A stretch of DNA of 6,589 nucleotides from an uncultured Clostridia bacterium (GTDB taxonomy: Bacteria; Bacillota; Clostridia; Oscillospirales; Ruminococcaceae): assembly GCA_946183095.1 (NCBI GenBank), contig CAMHBE010000112.1, forward strand, positions 1 through 6,589, written 5' to 3'. The translations under genes were made by a program, and so were the position numbers. Shown piece after piece: positions 1-5,915 of this stretch. The notes under the pieces are model-generated. The model made no database searches. It had not been told where the DNA came from and saw only the letters and a list, made by a program, of their open reading frames with translations. Within the stretch, counting starts at the first letter, position 1. Each line of letters begins with the position of its first letter.

Positions 1-12
1 CGCGCCGCTGCA

Positions 13-1206
13 CTACTTTTCTGACCTCACTTCACGCACCGCGTATCTTCCGGCGGAGGCTGAGATCAGACCTTCTATTTCGAGGTCAAGAAGTATCTCC
101 GACAGCCGAGCCGCATCTATACCGGTGAGAGCGATAAGCTCCTCCGCACCGACAGCCTTGCCCTGCCCCTGCATCGTCCCGAACACCGCGGCGTGTTCTT
201 CCGATTCAAAAGTCTTTTCTGCCGTATCTGCGGGGACTTCCGGTTGTATCTCCTGCGTATCGGTAACGTCCGTCTGCTTTTCGGAAGGTTTACCGGTCTG
301 AGTTTTCTTGCGGTAACTCCTCTTTTTCGCGGGATCGTATTCCGGGTCGTTCTCTATCCTGACACCGCGCTCGTATGCCTTGTCGATGTCGCCGGGGGAC
401 ATATACAGCCTTGCGCCCGCACGCACCGCGCCTACCGCACCGGAATAAGCCGGCGTGAAAATGTTGTTCGGCGGGACGAATATCGGCGCGAGAGAGTATT
501 CCGCAGTGGCAAGTGCACCGCTCTTTGCGCCCGCCTGCAATACCAGCGTGACGTAAGATATGCCGCCGAGGATACGGGAACGCTTCAGGAAATTCCCATG
601 CCCTGCGCGCTCTTTAGGCAGAAATTCAGTGATGCAAAGTCCGCCGTTCTCATACAGGAAGCGGCGCAGTGTACGGCTCCCGGCAGGATAAACGCAGCTA
701 AACCCGCAGGGAAGTACTTCGATGAATCCGACGCCGTGTTTTACCGCGTTCATGCAGGTTAGCTGATCGCAGCCCTCGGACAGAGTTCCCACAACGGCAA
801 ATTCGTCGCTTATCCCCGAGATTATATTCGGAATGATCGAGACTGTGTGATCCGTTACCGCCCGTGAACCCACGACCGTTACAAGTTTCTTCTGAAGCAG
901 GCTCTTGTCACCGTATGTAAACAGCACACACGGCGGATTTGCAGTCTTTTTGAGGTGTTCGGGATATTCCGGCGAGTCAATGGTGACGATGCCGTAACCG
1001 TCGGCTATAATGCTTTCGAGCATCGTCTCCGCCGTTTCGAGCTTCATTTTAGCCGCTCTCGATGTAAGTTCCGCGCCCACCAGCGCCATATTCCCGATAA
1101 AGGCATCATAAACGTTCTCAGGACTGCCGAACTGCTTTAACAGGCGGGATATCTCCGGTTCGCCCTCTCCGAGCGCCATGATGACCCATATATAGTATTT
1201 GTCCAT
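13..1206 (-). CDS. dprA: Divergent DprA/Smf-like DNA processing protein
   Basis: 397 residues ending in TAG. DprA binds incoming single-stranded DNA and loads RecA during transformation; many bacteria that are not known to be competent also carry it. Seen here: a helical N-terminal part (about 1-65), a DprA Rossmann/SLOG domain (about 75-275) with VVGSR (111-115), a CGFSCVYP segment (167-174) and SGALATA (229-235), then a charged, probably disordered linker (about 283-335), then a C-terminal winged-helix-like domain (about 338-390). Several core motifs are altered: the usual SGxARGID reads GTLSEGCD (140-147), and the RNR motif reads RSR (209-211). The ATG at 1206 is chosen because AAGGAG at 1215-1220 sits 8 nt upstream; an in-frame GTG at 1215 would lie inside that ribosome site. 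The gene follows the flippase by 13 nt and is probably translationally coupled to it. Family assignment is firm; normal activity is not assured. Confidence 0.85.
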   Translation of the reverse strand: MDKYYIWVIMALGEGEPEISRLLKQFGSPENVYDAFIGNMALVGAELTSRAAKMKLETAETMLESIIADGYGIVTIDSPEYPEHLKKTANPPCVLFTYGDKSLLQKKLVTVVGSRAVTDHTVSIIPNIISGISDEFAVVGTLSEGCDQLTCMNAVKHGVGFIEVLPCGFSCVYPAGSRTLRRFLYENGGLCITEFLPKERAGHGNFLKRSRILGGISYVTLVLQAGAKSGALATAEYSLAPIFVPPNNIFTPAYSGAVGAVRAGARLYMSPGDIDKAYERGVRIENDPEYDPAKKRSYRKKTQTGKPSEKQTDVTDTQEIQPEVPADTAEKTFESEEHAAVFGTMQGQGKAVGAEELIALTGIDAARLSEILLDLEIEGLISASAGRYAVREVRSEK

Positions 1207-1214
1207 TGTAACCA

Positions 1215-1220
1215 CTCCTT
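1215..1220 (-). promoter_or_regulatory. Ribosome binding site of dprA, overlapping the flippase stop
   Basis: AAGGAG on the minus strand, 8 nt before the ATG at 1206. Its first base is the last base of the upstream TAA stop (1220-1222), which suggests coupled translation. It decides the ATG start over the in-frame GTG at 1215. Confidence 0.8.
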
Positions 1221-2656
1221 TATTCGGGAAGCTCTTTTTTGAGCAGCATCTTCACCGCTCTTATGCCCGACTTGAAGTTGAGCGCCACGGTCGCGGCGAA
1301 CATACCCGCAAGAGCGATATAATAAACAGTATTGTCCGTTACCAGCGAGACTACCGCGCCCATTGCAAGCAGCAGGGCGGTATTCACTATCATCTTGTGA
1401 AGACCGATATCCATGTAAACTATCTTGTGAGTATCTATCGCCCTGACGACAAAGATTATCACGAAGCTGATGAAGCTTGCGACTGCCGCCCCGTAGATAC
1501 CCCAGAGCTGTATCATGACGATGTTCATGATTATGTTGGAGAGCGCGCCTATGCCCGCAGTCACCATAGATCGGACAGATTTTTTGGACGCGACATACAC
1601 GCTGCCCATGAAGGTGCAGAAACAGGTGAACACGACCGACATGACGACGAACGGGGAATAAATATACGCGCTCTGGAAATCCTCCGCGCAGAAAATGTAG
1701 ATAAGCAGCCGTATCACAAGCAGCAGCGCCGCCGCTATGACGTAAACCGCGGACTGGAATATGTCAAAAACGTTGGTGTAGAATTTCGCGACTGTGCGGG
1801 AATTTTTCTCCGTGATAGCGGACATATTCCACGCCTGCGAGAAGATGCCGGAGAGTATGGATATCATACTCGGGAACTTCGACGCAGCCTGATACATACC
1901 GCTTGATTCAAAGCCTATCATGCCCGATATCATGAAGCTGTCGGAAACGTTTATGATCCACCACATGACCGAGGTGGGTATCATCGGTATGCAGAAGCGC
2001 AGCATTGCTTTCAGCATATCCTTGTCTATACCGAGGACGATGACGTATTGTCTGAGCTTTGCGGCGAATGTCAGAAAGATGACGGAGCAGATATCGGAGA
2101 AAATAACGGAGAGCAGGTAGCCGAGGTTGCCGAGATTGAACGTGAACAGCAGCACCACGTTGAACACGATGTTCATTACGGTGGTAAGTATGCCGTCCAC
2201 AGCGTACAGCTTGACGTGTCCGACAGACCGGACGAACAGCGCACACGAGCTTTTCACGCTCCCCGTAACGACATACAGCACGGTGAGCCACGCATAGTCC
2301 CGCAGCAGCAGCAGCACGTTGTTGTCGGGCATGATATTGCACATCAGCCCGATAAGCGGCACGAACAGCATACTCGCGCTCACTCCCGCAAGCGTGATGT
2401 ACATACCGATAGAGAAGACCTGCTTGTTGTCATAGACCGTGTCTATGCCGAACCGGATTATGGATTCGCCCACAGACAGCGTCGCCAGCGACATGAGCAG
2501 CGTCGCAGTGTTGATGATGTTGTTTATCTCCCCGTATCCCGATTTTCCCAGCGCAGCCTGATAAAAGCCCATCATCAGTATGACAAGGAGCTTTGACCCG
2601 AACTGCCCCAGCCCGAGTATTATTGTGTTTGCCGCTAAAGTTCTGTATCTGTTCAA
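1220..2656 (-). CDS. Polysaccharide/lipid flippase of the MOP (Wzx/MATE-like) superfamily
   Basis: 478 residues, almost entirely hydrophobic with about 14 predicted membrane segments (roughly 10-30, 45-63, 82-104, 113-138, 154-174, 177-197, 221-241, 253-273, 295-318, 330-350, 366-384, 386-406, 422-440, 443-460). The N-terminus (NTIILGLGQFGSKLL) is typical of polysaccharide biosynthesis/oligosaccharide flippase proteins, where a short basic head precedes the first helix. Such proteins move undecaprenyl-linked sugar units across the cytoplasmic membrane for capsule, teichoic acid or exopolysaccharide assembly. The substrate cannot be told, and no glycosyltransferase or polymerase gene is present in the window. 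The start is TTG: GGAG at 2665-2668 lies 8 nt upstream, the upstream ATG is out of frame and stops at once, and the first in-frame ATG would cut into helix 1. No convincing promoter was found directly upstream. Confidence 0.88.
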   Translation of the reverse strand: MNRYRTLAANTIILGLGQFGSKLLVILMMGFYQAALGKSGYGEINNIINTATLLMSLATLSVGESIIRFGIDTVYDNKQVFSIGMYITLAGVSASMLFVPLIGLMCNIMPDNNVLLLLRDYAWLTVLYVVTGSVKSSCALFVRSVGHVKLYAVDGILTTVMNIVFNVVLLFTFNLGNLGYLLSVIFSDICSVIFLTFAAKLRQYVIVLGIDKDMLKAMLRFCIPMIPTSVMWWIINVSDSFMISGMIGFESSGMYQAASKFPSMISILSGIFSQAWNMSAITEKNSRTVAKFYTNVFDIFQSAVYVIAAALLLVIRLLIYIFCAEDFQSAYIYSPFVVMSVVFTCFCTFMGSVYVASKKSVRSMVTAGIGALSNIIMNIVMIQLWGIYGAAVASFISFVIIFVVRAIDTHKIVYMDIGLHKMIVNTALLLAMGAVVSLVTDNTVYYIALAGMFAATVALNFKSGIRAVKMLLKKELPE

Positions 2657-2664
2657 GTCCTACA

Positions 2665-2668
2665 CTCC
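2665..2668 (-). promoter_or_regulatory. Ribosome binding site supporting the TTG start of the flippase
   Basis: GGAG on the minus strand (within TGGAGTG), 8 nt before TTG at 2654-2656. This spacing is the main support for a TTG start. Confidence 0.65.
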
Positions 2669-2675
2669 ATTAAGT

Positions 2676-2745
2676 GCCGCTGTTGCTGCAAAAGCCGCAG
2701 CTGATGCAAGAGCCGCTCACGAGAGAGAGCCGCTGCCGCTCGAGA
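2676..2745. repeat. Degenerate 17-18 bp tandem repeat, four units
   Basis: On the plus strand GCCGC recurs at 2676, 2694, 2712 and 2729, giving units of 18, 18, 17 and 17 bp. Units 1 and 2 match at 14 of 18 positions, and units 3 and 4 at 12 of 17. The last unit merges into the conserved left end of hairpin-array copy A (2731-2745). The stretch lies between the flippase start and tadA, and I see no real coding region in it. A minus-strand open frame (2670-2939) crosses it but begins inside tadA and has no family features. Confidence 0.5.
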
Positions 2746-2852
2746 CCGCGCATTCGCGCCTGAGGATATGGCGCTGCCCTATCCTCAGACTCCTGACCCG
2801 GTTCCTTTGGACGCCAAAGGAACCGAAAGCGTTGAGAATGTGCGGTATAACT
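2731..2852 (+). repeat. Hairpin-array intergenic repeat, copy A
   Basis: Homologous to copy B (3939-4073) in inverted orientation. Order on the plus strand: a conserved 15-mer (2731-2745, 14 of 15 identical to copy B); a short GCGC-ATTC-GCGC hairpin (2748-2759); an imperfect hairpin (2761-2787) with 8 pairs, one mismatch, 3 pairs and a 3-nt loop; an 11-nt linker; a perfect 12-bp hairpin with a 3-nt loop around TTCCTTTG/CAAAGGAA (2799-2825); then CGAAAGCGTT and TATAACT (2846-2852). The region 2788-2833 aligns ungapped with copy B at 35 of 46 positions. It fills most of the 225-bp gap between tadA and the flippase. No T-run follows the hairpins in either direction, so it is not an ordinary terminator. 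Nature unknown: a miniature mobile element or a structured RNA. Confidence 0.8.
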
Positions 2853-2881
2853 GTTTGCGTTCGTCAAAGACTTTAAACGTA

Positions 2882-3346
2882 TCACGACGTTTTGTCTTTT
2901 CTCATCTCCGCAAAAAAATCCGACATAAGAGCGCCGCACTCCCTTTCGAGAACACGGCTCCTGACAAGCGGTACATACGGGAATTTATGTTCATACATCG
3001 CAATGACCGAGGAGCAGGCACCGCCTGCTTCGTCGAATGCACCATATACCACGCGTTTCAGCCCCGCGTTCATTATCGCGCCCGCGCACATGGGGCACGG
3101 TTCGAGCGTAACGTAGAGCGTGCAGTCCGTGAGCCGTCTGCTGCCGAGATGTTCCGCGGCGGCGCAGACAGCTTCGATCTCCGCGTGTGCTATCGGGGAA
3201 TGTTTCGCTTCACGGGCATTATGTCCGCGAGCGATCACTTCCCCGCTGCTGTCGGTGATCACCGCCCCGACGGGAACTTCGCCCGCTGCTGCGGCGACTT
3301 TCGCTTCTTCTATCGCAAGAAGCATCATTTCTTCGTCGAAGAGCAT
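2882..3346 (-). CDS. tadA: tRNA adenosine(34) deaminase TadA
   Basis: 154 residues, the usual size. TadA is the zinc enzyme that converts adenosine to inosine at the wobble position of tRNA-Arg(ACG) in the cytoplasm, allowing one tRNA to read several arginine codons. The cytidine/deoxycytidylate deaminase fold is clear: EVPVGAVI (23-30), the zinc ligand and catalytic glutamate motif HAE (54-56), the zinc cysteines in EPCPMCAGA (C84, C87), and the C-terminal ECGALMSDFF that TadA proteins share. The ATG overlaps the ppa stop by one base (TAATG), and no strong ribosome site precedes it, so translation is probably coupled to ppa. A second ATG pair at codons 7-8 is possible but less likely. The stop is TGA at 2882. 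A related purine or guanine deaminase is the main alternative, since the usual DPTAHAE reads SPIAHAE here. Confidence 0.87.
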   Translation of the reverse strand: MLFDEEMMLLAIEEAKVAAAAGEVPVGAVITDSSGEVIARGHNAREAKHSPIAHAEIEAVCAAAEHLGSRRLTDCTLYVTLEPCPMCAGAIMNAGLKRVVYGAFDEAGGACSSVIAMYEHKFPYVPLVRSRVLERECGALMSDFFAEMRKDKTS

Positions 3347-3900
3347 TATTCAGCCACTGACGCTTCTGCCTTCTCACCGTATATTTCGTTATAATTGATG
3401 ATACACTGCTTTATGATCTCGGCAGCGGCTTTCTGACCCTGCACCTCATTAACGGCGGTCTCCTTGCCTTCGAGCTGCTTATATACGCGGAAGAAGTGCT
3501 GCATTTCCTCAAAGATATGTTTCGGCAGCGCTTCGATGCTGCGGTAAGCGTTGTAGCTCGGATCCTCGAAGGGGATAGCTATTATCTTCTCGTCGTTCCT
3601 GCCGTTGTCGATCATGCTGATAACGCCGATCGGGTAGCACGGAACGAGTACCAGCGGGTCTATTATCTCGTTGCAGAGAACGAGGACATCGAGCGGGTCG
3701 CCGTCGTCCGCAAGCGTTTTCGGGATAAAACCGTAGTTTGCGGGGTAATGTGTCGATGTGTAGAGGATCCGGTCGAGCATGAGCAGTCCGCTCTTTTTGT
3801 CGAGCTCGTACTTCTTCTTGCTTCCCTTCGGTATCTCGATGACCGCGAGGAAATTGTACGGGTCTATCCTGCTGATGTCGATATCATGCCAAACGTTCAT
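3346..3900 (-). CDS. ppa: Inorganic pyrophosphatase, family I
   Basis: 184 residues. Soluble Mg-dependent enzyme that hydrolyses pyrophosphate to two phosphates, pulling nucleic acid and aminoacyl-tRNA synthesis forward. By comparison with the E. coli enzyme from memory, the active-site residues all appear present: E22, K30, E32, R44, Y52, Y56, the signature DGDPLD with D66, D68 and D71, then D98, D103, K105, Y140 and K141. Length is close to the E. coli protein. The start at 3900 is set by AAGGAG at 3908-3913, 7 nt upstream. A longer open frame to 3981 exists, but its added residues are lysine/arginine-rich, come from the AT-rich leader and repeat hairpin, and are not part of the family. The TAA stop overlaps the tadA ATG. 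Repeat copy B ends 39 bp before the start codon. Confidence 0.95.
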   Translation of the reverse strand: MNVWHDIDISRIDPYNFLAVIEIPKGSKKKYELDKKSGLLMLDRILYTSTHYPANYGFIPKTLADDGDPLDVLVLCNEIIDPLVLVPCYPIGVISMIDNGRNDEKIIAIPFEDPSYNAYRSIEALPKHIFEEMQHFFRVYKQLEGKETAVNEVQGQKAAAEIIKQCIINYNEIYGEKAEASVAE

Positions 3901-3907
3901 AGTGCTT

Positions 3908-3913
3908 CTCCTT
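3908..3913 (-). promoter_or_regulatory. Ribosome binding site fixing the ppa start
   Basis: AAGGAG on the minus strand, 7 nt before ATG 3898-3900. It rules out the upstream in-frame start at 3981. Confidence 0.85.
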
Positions 3914-3938
3914 TGCCTTATGTTTAATTTTTTGAACG

Positions 3939-4073
3939 AGTTATAAAATATATTGTAACGTTTTCGCTTCCTTTGTCGCACAAAGGAAGTAGGTCGGGAG
4001 CTCGAGGGGAGGACAAAGTCCTGCCCTCGTGTGGCTCGCCCTCAAGGCGAGACACTTCTCTCAAGCGGCAGCG
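3939..4073 (-). repeat. Hairpin-array intergenic repeat, copy B
   Basis: Read on the minus strand: a conserved 15-mer (4073 to 4059); hairpin 1 (4055 to 4031) made of GTG, a mismatch, CTCGCC, loop TTGAG, and the matching arm; hairpin 2 (4029 to 4003) with 6 pairs, a C-C mismatch, 5 pairs and loop TTT, 27 nt long exactly as in copy A; a linker; hairpin 3 (3989 to 3967), a perfect 10-bp stem with loop GCG around TTCCTTTG; then CGAAAACGTT and TATAACT (3945 to 3939). It begins about 8 bp after the stop codon of the FAD protein and ends 39 bp before ppa. Copy A carries the same order in the opposite orientation. No T-run follows the stems, so it is not a standard terminator, although it could still affect readthrough into ppa. 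Confidence 0.8.
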
Positions 4074-4080
4074 ACCATCT

Positions 4081-5454
4081 TCAGTACTGTTCCGCTATGA
4101 GTCTTGCCACATATACGCCGGACGCTGATGCCTGCGAGAGGGAGTGCGTGACACCGGAGCCGTCGCCGAGCGCGTAAAGTCCCTTGACGGAGGTTTCGAG
4201 GTGTTCATCTACCGTCACCTTAGAGTTATAGAACTTGACTTCAACGCCGTAGAGCAGCGTATCATAGTTCGCGGTGCCGGGCGCTATCTTGTCGAGCGCG
4301 TATATCATCTCTATTATATCTTCGAGCTGTCTGCGGGGTATCACGAGGCTGAGATCGCCGGGGGTGGCTTTGAGCGTCGGAACGGTGAAGCTCTGCGAAA
4401 GCCGGTGCTCGTTGGTGCGCCTGCCCTGTGTGAGATCGCCGAAGCGCTGCACCATTACCCCGCCGCCGAGCATATTCGACAGCCGGGCTATCGACTCGCC
4501 GTAAAGGTTGCTGTCGCGGAACGGTTCGCTGAACCTGTTGGATACGAGCAGCGCGAAATTCGTGTTTTCGGTGTGCAGCTTCGGGTCTGCGTAACTGTGA
4601 CCGTTCACCGTGATTATACCGTTCGTGTTCTCGTTCACCACTTCGCCGCAGGGATTCATGCAGAACGTGCGGACGTTGTCGCCGTAGGTCTTTGAGCGGA
4701 ACACTATCTTGCTCTCATACACCTTCGACGTTATGTGCTCGAACACTGCCGCGGGGAGTTCCACGCGAACGCCTATGTCAACGCGGTTGCTGTGTGTCTC
4801 TATGCCGAACTTGCCGCACAGCTCCGACATCCACTTCGAGCCGGAGCGCCCCGCCGCCGCGGCTACCTGCTTACAGGCGTATGTTCCATTGTCGGTGGTG
4901 ACAACGAACCCGTCAGCGGTCTTATCGACCGTCTGCACCTCCTCGCGGAAACGTATATCCACATGGTCTTTTACCGCATCATATATGTTCTGGAGTATCG
5001 TGCGGTTGCGGTCTGTGCCGAGGTGGCGCACCTTCGCGTCGAGCATGTGCAGATCGTGGCGCAGAGCTTCCGATTTGAGGTCGGAATCCACCGTACTGTA
5101 TATCTTCGCGTCCACCCCGCCCATTGCAAGATTTACCTTGTCAACATACTCCATGAGCTCTATGGCTTCACTCCTGCCGGTGTGCTCGTAGAGATCGCCG
5201 CCGAAGCTGTTGGTTATGTTGTATTTACCGTCCGACATACCGCCCGCGCCGCCGAACCCGTTCATTATCGCGCAGGTCCTGCAATGTATGCAGGATCTTA
5301 TCTTCTTCCCGTCTATCGGGCATCTGCGCTCGCTTATCGGCGAACCGCGGTCTATCATACAGACGCGGATGTTCCTGCCCAGCTTCGTGAACTCATACGA
5401 CATGAAAACACCGGCAGCGCCCGCTCCGATTATAACAACATCATATTCTGTCAT
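4081..5454 (-). CDS. FAD-dependent dehydrogenase/oxidoreductase, COG2509 type
   Basis: 457 residues. Seen: an N-terminal dinucleotide fold with GAGAAG (G10, G12, G15) and the acidic strand end D35, which binds the adenosine ribose of FAD; a cysteine cluster C45-X9-C55-X2-C58-X2-C61; GFGGAGGMSDGKYN (66-79); VAAAAGRSGS (197-206); an FCMNPCGEVV segment (264-273); and a C-terminal GLYALGDGSGVTHS (425-438), the second FAD-contact motif. These match the poorly characterised family of FAD-dependent dehydrogenases often annotated as NAD(FAD)-utilising; substrate and electron acceptor are not known. The cysteines could hold an Fe-S cluster or zinc (inference). It is cytoplasmic, with no signal peptide. 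AAGGAG at 5460-5465 lies 5 nt before the ATG and touches the thioesterase stop, so the two are probably co-translated. Confidence 0.85.
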   Translation of the reverse strand: MTEYDVVIIGAGAAGVFMSYEFTKLGRNIRVCMIDRGSPISERRCPIDGKKIRSCIHCRTCAIMNGFGGAGGMSDGKYNITNSFGGDLYEHTGRSEAIELMEYVDKVNLAMGGVDAKIYSTVDSDLKSEALRHDLHMLDAKVRHLGTDRNRTILQNIYDAVKDHVDIRFREEVQTVDKTADGFVVTTDNGTYACKQVAAAAGRSGSKWMSELCGKFGIETHSNRVDIGVRVELPAAVFEHITSKVYESKIVFRSKTYGDNVRTFCMNPCGEVVNENTNGIITVNGHSYADPKLHTENTNFALLVSNRFSEPFRDSNLYGESIARLSNMLGGGVMVQRFGDLTQGRRTNEHRLSQSFTVPTLKATPGDLSLVIPRRQLEDIIEMIYALDKIAPGTANYDTLLYGVEVKFYNSKVTVDEHLETSVKGLYALGDGSGVTHSLSQASASGVYVARLIAEQY

Positions 5455-5459
5455 TTTCT

Positions 5460-5465
5460 CTCCTT
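5460..5465 (-). promoter_or_regulatory. Ribosome binding site of the FAD protein, overlapping the thioesterase stop
   Basis: AAGGAG on the minus strand, 5 nt before ATG at 5454, sharing two bases with the upstream TAA (5464-5466). It supports an operon with coupled translation. Confidence 0.75.
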
Positions 5466-5871
5466 ACATGAACACAGCCGCCATGTCGGGGTGCTGCTTG
5501 TTCAGTCTTACCGGGCGGAAAGTCTTTGCGTCCACAAAGCAGTGCTCGGAATGACCCGTCACGCATATCCTGCCCGTCTCCTTGTCGGCTATCTCATAGG
5601 CAACGTTCAGCCGCAGCCCGTCGAACAGCTCGATATGCCCGCGGATGATGACCGTCTGCCCGAACCTTACGGGTATCTTGTAACGGCAGTCCACCGCAAG
5701 AACGGGTATCATAACGCCGTTCTCCTCCATTTTCACATAAGGGTAGCCGCGCCCTTCCATGTACGCCACACGCACTTCCTCGAACCAGCGTATGTAGTTG
5801 GAATGATGCACTATGCCCATTTTATCCGTTTCGTAGTAAAACGGCGTTCTCTCAAATTCAAAACTTGTCAT
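5464..5871 (-). CDS. Acyl-CoA thioesterase, 4HBT/YbgC-like hotdog fold
   Basis: 135 residues, the normal length for YbgC-type proteins. The N-terminal signature YYETDKMGIVHHSNYIRWFEE (12-32, read in two overlapping parts: YYETDKMGIVHH and HSNYIRWFEE) corresponds to the family pattern YxDTDxxGxVxHxxY. D16 is the expected catalytic aspartate and H22/H23 lie where the conserved histidine falls. Such enzymes hydrolyse acyl-CoA or acyl-ACP thioesters in the cytoplasm; the substrate cannot be read from sequence. The ATG at 5871 is preferred because GGAG at 5877-5880 is 5 nt upstream and because the family begins just before this motif. An in-frame TTG at 5919 overlapping the previous stop would add 16 residues, but it has no ribosome site. 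The gene lies 44 bp after the unknown gene and 9 bp before the FAD protein. Confidence 0.88.
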   Translation of the reverse strand: MTSFEFERTPFYYETDKMGIVHHSNYIRWFEEVRVAYMEGRGYPYVKMEENGVMIPVLAVDCRYKIPVRFGQTVIIRGHIELFDGLRLNVAYEIADKETGRICVTGHSEHCFVDAKTFRPVRLNKQHPDMAAVFM

Positions 5872-5915
5872 AAAAACTCCGGTAGTTACAATAATATGCC
5901 GCGTCACGGCAATGC

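Noticed and set aside
1..12. A gene downstream of dprA such as topA
   Set aside because: Only 12 bases remain, too few to support any call.
1199..1906. 235-residue plus-strand open frame rich in His, Arg and Asp
   Set aside because: Antisense to the flippase, whose membrane pattern and family resemblance are clear.
2799..2825. The perfect 12-bp hairpin as an intrinsic terminator for tadA
   Set aside because: No T-run follows on either strand, and the same hairpin occurs upstream of ppa in the other orientation, so it belongs to the repeat.
2845..2867. Possible minus-strand promoter upstream of the flippase (TTGACG and TTATAC)
   Set aside because: The two boxes are only 11 nt apart, too close for a sigma-70-type promoter.
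2670..2939. 89-residue minus-strand open frame with a cysteine-rich end
   Set aside because: It starts inside tadA, runs through the hairpin repeat, has no ribosome site or family features, and is explained by the repeat.
3901..3981. Extended N-terminus for pyrophosphatase starting at 3981
   Set aside because: The 27 extra residues come from the AT-rich leader and repeat hairpin, and the ATG at 3900 has a perfect ribosome site and matches the family start.
5897..5911. Small hairpin TGCCG-N5-CGGCA between the unknown gene and the thioesterase
   Set aside because: Only 5 bp and not followed by a T-run, so it is not a supportable terminator.
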